Source: JAVZLQ01 sp049700035
GTDB taxonomy: Archaea; Thermoproteota; Bathyarchaeia; Bathyarchaeales; Bathycorpusculaceae
Direction: 5' to 3'
Length of the DNA stretch: 8,333 nt
Assembly: GCA_049700035.1 (NCBI GenBank)
Contig: JBNAWC010000052.1
Location: 1 to 8,333 of the forward strand
Position numbers and translations under genes: made by a program. The notes beneath the pieces are model-generated. The model was not told the origin of the DNA. It was given only the letters and a program-made list of their open reading frames with translations, and ran no database searches. Of the stretch, positions 6,917-8,333 are shown piece by piece (the first letter of the stretch is position 1; every line of letters begins with the position of its first letter).

Positions 6917-7773
6917 CAAATCACTCCCAAAGCGCCAACAAGAAAAGCCAAAAGCCCAACAACAAACCACGAAAGAACACTATTCTTAACTTTCCGCGCA
7001 TTTTCTCTAGAATAATCACGTAGGAGCATGACTGAAGACGCTAAAAGCCCAAAGTCAGTTATCGCCACGAGAGGAATGAACCAGAAAGAGATGGACATCA
7101 AAAGCGGAGGCAGCGGACTTAAAACAACAGCAGAAACATAAAACAAGGAGGCTGCCAACGCCGCCTTTCTCGCACCATAGCGCACAGCCAAAGTTTTAAC
7201 ATTCCTAGCCTTATCTCCTTGAACATCAACAATCCCTTTTGTTATTTCTCTGCCAGTGTTTGACAGAAAAACCATTGAAACAAAAATTAAGACGTTCAAC
7301 ATAACTTCGCCAGTAACCGCCAAACTTCCATAAATGAAAGGAATAGCCACACAAGCACTGACCAAAAAGTTGCCTGGCAATCCACTTCGCTTTCCAACAG
7401 TAGTATATGCAACAAAAATCGTCCAAGCCAACAACGCTGTAAAAAGACAAGCGTAACTTGTTAGATAAGCTGAAGCGAAACCTATGACGGTTAAGATAAA
7501 TGCGAAAAATAGAGCCTCTTTAGGTTTTACTGTACCGCTTGGAATGGGGCGGTTAGGCTCGTTTACGGCGTCAATCTCCCTATCATAATAGTCGTTTATA
7601 GCCATAGAAGCTGCCGTCAACATAAAACCTGTAACAAAGCCATAAACAAGAGCTAAACACTTATCACCAACAGCATTCGGGTTTGCAAGGGCAGCACCAA
7701 CTATAACAGCGAAACTCATCATTAAACAGTTCACTGGACGAATCAAACGCAAGTAGCCGCCAACTCTTTCCAT
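6916..7773 (-). CDS. UbiA-family prenyltransferase, probable DGGGP synthase
   Basis: This membrane protein of 285 residues has about eight or nine hydrophobic helices. The first Asp-rich motif is NDYYDREID (60-68), followed by RPIPSG (75-80). The second lies in GREITKGIVDVQGD (174-187), with D183 and D187. This pattern matches archaeal (S)-2,3-di-O-geranylgeranylglyceryl phosphate synthase, which adds the second geranylgeranyl chain of membrane ether lipid using GGPP and Mg2+. Quinone or heme prenyltransferase activity is less likely but not excluded. The first motif-II Asp often seen in euryarchaeal enzymes is Gly here. In-frame ATGs lie at 7797, 7791 and 7773. I favour 7773 because a TATA box centred near 7817 predicts transcription from about 7791, and the protein then begins MERVGGYLRLIRPVN, as family members do. 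A leaderless start at 7791 is also possible. It is first in the operon; its stop overlaps the next start. Confidence 0.88.
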   Translation of the reverse strand: MERVGGYLRLIRPVNCLMMSFAVIVGAALANPNAVGDKCLALVYGFVTGFMLTAASMAINDYYDREIDAVNEPNRPIPSGTVKPKEALFFAFILTVIGFASAYLTSYACLFTALLAWTIFVAYTTVGKRSGLPGNFLVSACVAIPFIYGSLAVTGEVMLNVLIFVSMVFLSNTGREITKGIVDVQGDKARNVKTLAVRYGARKAALAASLFYVSAVVLSPLPPLLMSISFWFIPLVAITDFGLLASSVMLLRDYSRENARKVKNSVLSWFVVGLLAFLVGALGVI

Positions 7774-7812
7774 AACGCTCAAGCCTTGCATAACCATAAG
7801 CTTGCATCAAAG

Positions 7813-7835
7813 TTATAAAATTCACTTTTCGACTA
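7813..7835 (-). promoter_or_regulatory. BRE/TATA-like promoter of the UbiA operon
   Basis: The minus strand reads CGAAAAGTGAATTTTATAAC across 7831-7812: a purine-rich BRE-like stretch followed by TTTTATAA (7820-7813). The usual 26 nt offset puts the transcription start near 7791, downstream of ATG 7797, which argues against that ATG being used. Confidence 0.55.
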
Positions 7836-7848
7836 GAAAGTTTAATAC
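7836..7848 (+). promoter_or_regulatory. BRE/TATA-like promoter of the nucleotidyltransferase gene
   Basis: GAAAGTTTAATAC has a BRE-like GAAAG followed by TTTAATAC. It predicts transcription from about 7871 and a leader of about 23 nt that includes the Shine-Dalgarno-like AAGGGTG at 7879-7885. A second AT-rich stretch, TTTAATAAAG at 7864-7873, would place the start almost on the TTG codon and is the alternative. Confidence 0.4.
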
Positions 7849-7893
7849 GTTTAACGGTTTATCCTTTAATAAAGTTTGTAAGGGTGCAAACTT

Positions 7894-8333
7894 TTGAATG
7901 ACAATTACGCTTCAGAAAGACTAAGAGTGATTATCCCTGTTGGTGGGAAAGCGAAGCGTCTGCTACCATTAACCGCGGAAACAAGTAAGGCTTGTCTGCG
8001 CATTTTAAATAGACCTTTGATAGAATTCTCCTTGTTATCTCTAGCCCGTCAAGGCATTAGAAACTTCATTTTTGGAGTGAAGGGCTACACAAACTATAGA
8101 GATTTGCATGACTATTTCGAGTCTGGCTACGGGTTTTCTGCAAAATACGAAATAAAACCGCGCGTTCACATAAAATACCAGCCAAACGTGGAGGATTACG
8201 GCAGCGCAGACTCGGCTAGAATAAACATGGAATATTACAACGTTAGAGACCCAGTCTTCGCCGTTCAAGGCGACAACATCTTCGACGTAGACCTAAAAGA
8301 ACTTGTGGAGTTCCACCAGAGAAAGGGAGCAAT
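7894..8333 (+). CDS. Sugar-phosphate nucleotidyltransferase, N-terminal part (runs off the window)
   Basis: The first 146 residues of a nucleotidyltransferase are visible. This family couples a sugar 1-phosphate with an NTP to make an NDP-sugar for glycans, glycolipids or surface polymers. The N-terminal nucleotide-binding loop reads VGGKAKRLLPLT (16-27), where the usual form is GGxGTRLxPLT, and ETSKACL (29-35) stands where PKPML is typical, so Lys32 is kept. The segment LNRPLIEF follows as in the family. GDNIF near 126-130 provides the conserved metal-binding Asp. The start is TTG 7894, with AAGGGTG 8 nt upstream; an upstream in-frame TAA rules out a longer protein, and GTG 7927 (residue 12) is the shorter alternative. 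The ATG at 7898 is out of frame and closes after 8 codons. The particular sugar and nucleotide cannot be told. It is divergent from the UbiA operon. Confidence 0.85.
   Translation, partial: MNDNYASERLRVIIPVGGKAKRLLPLTAETSKACLRILNRPLIEFSLLSLARQGIRNFIFGVKGYTNYRDLHDYFESGYGFSAKYEIKPRVHIKYQPNVEDYGSADSARINMEYYNVRDPVFAVQGDNIFDVDLKELVEFHQRKGA

Noticed and set aside
6917..6970. N-terminal extension of the polyprenol kinase-like protein
   Set aside because: The extra 18 residues are Cys/Trp-rich and read out of frame inside the end of UbiA. The ATG at 6916 has a Shine-Dalgarno and a typical coupled stop-start overlap.
6782..7015. Plus-strand open frame of 77 codons
   Set aside because: It is antisense to the junction of the UbiA and polyprenol kinase-like genes, and no ribosome-binding site or family motif is visible.
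8041..8268. Minus-strand open frame of 75 codons
   Set aside because: It is opposite the nucleotidyltransferase, whose family motifs are clear on the plus strand; the reverse translation has no recognisable feature.
1..8333. CRISPR array, defence island, prophage or transposon
   Set aside because: I found no direct-repeat and spacer pattern, transposase, integrase or tRNA-like target; all long reading frames belong to metabolic, translation or transport families.

Overview
The window looks like a piece of an archaeal chromosome, most likely from the Thermoproteota/TACK side; Bathyarchaeia is a guess and cannot be proven from this sequence. The reasons are an archaeal-type asparaginyl-tRNA synthetase, a UbiA prenyltransferase resembling the ether-lipid enzyme DGGGP synthase, BRE/TATA-like promoter elements close to start codons, and short intergenic gaps. 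I see no rRNA, tRNA, CRISPR array, insertion sequence or phage gene. No stretch over 300 bases lacks a gene; the four gaps (60-88, about 2753-2830, 4121-4228, 7774-7893) hold only candidate promoters, leaders and a T-rich tract.

Layout, left to right. (1) The last 18 codons of an unidentified plus-strand gene end at 59. (2) On the minus strand are a large protein joining an ADP-forming acyl-CoA synthetase (CoA-binding, phosphohistidine and ATP-grasp domains) to a C-terminal GNAT acetyltransferase, and, upstream of it, asparaginyl-tRNA synthetase. (3) A divergent plus-strand gene (4229-5623) encodes a zinc-type cation diffusion facilitator with three tandem copies of the cytoplasmic dimerisation domain instead of one. 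(4) A minus-strand operon of three tightly coupled genes (overlaps of 1 and 8 nt) reads UbiA prenyltransferase, then a SEC59/VTE5-family polyprenol kinase-like membrane protein, then a thymidylate-kinase-like protein lacking two substrate-site residues. (5) A divergent plus-strand gene at the right edge encodes the start of a sugar-phosphate nucleotidyltransferase and runs off the window.

The most coherent unit is the operon in (4). The UbiA enzyme probably adds the second geranylgeranyl chain to archaeal membrane lipid. The membrane kinase could phosphorylate an isoprenoid alcohol, and the soluble kinase could in principle act on the resulting monophosphate. An isoprenoid-alcohol salvage route feeding lipid synthesis is therefore a testable idea, but it is inference. 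Other notable points are the retained catalytic histidine in the synthetase-acetyltransferase fusion, the triple-domain CDF transporter, and the tail-to-tail overlap of two genes sharing one TTAA.
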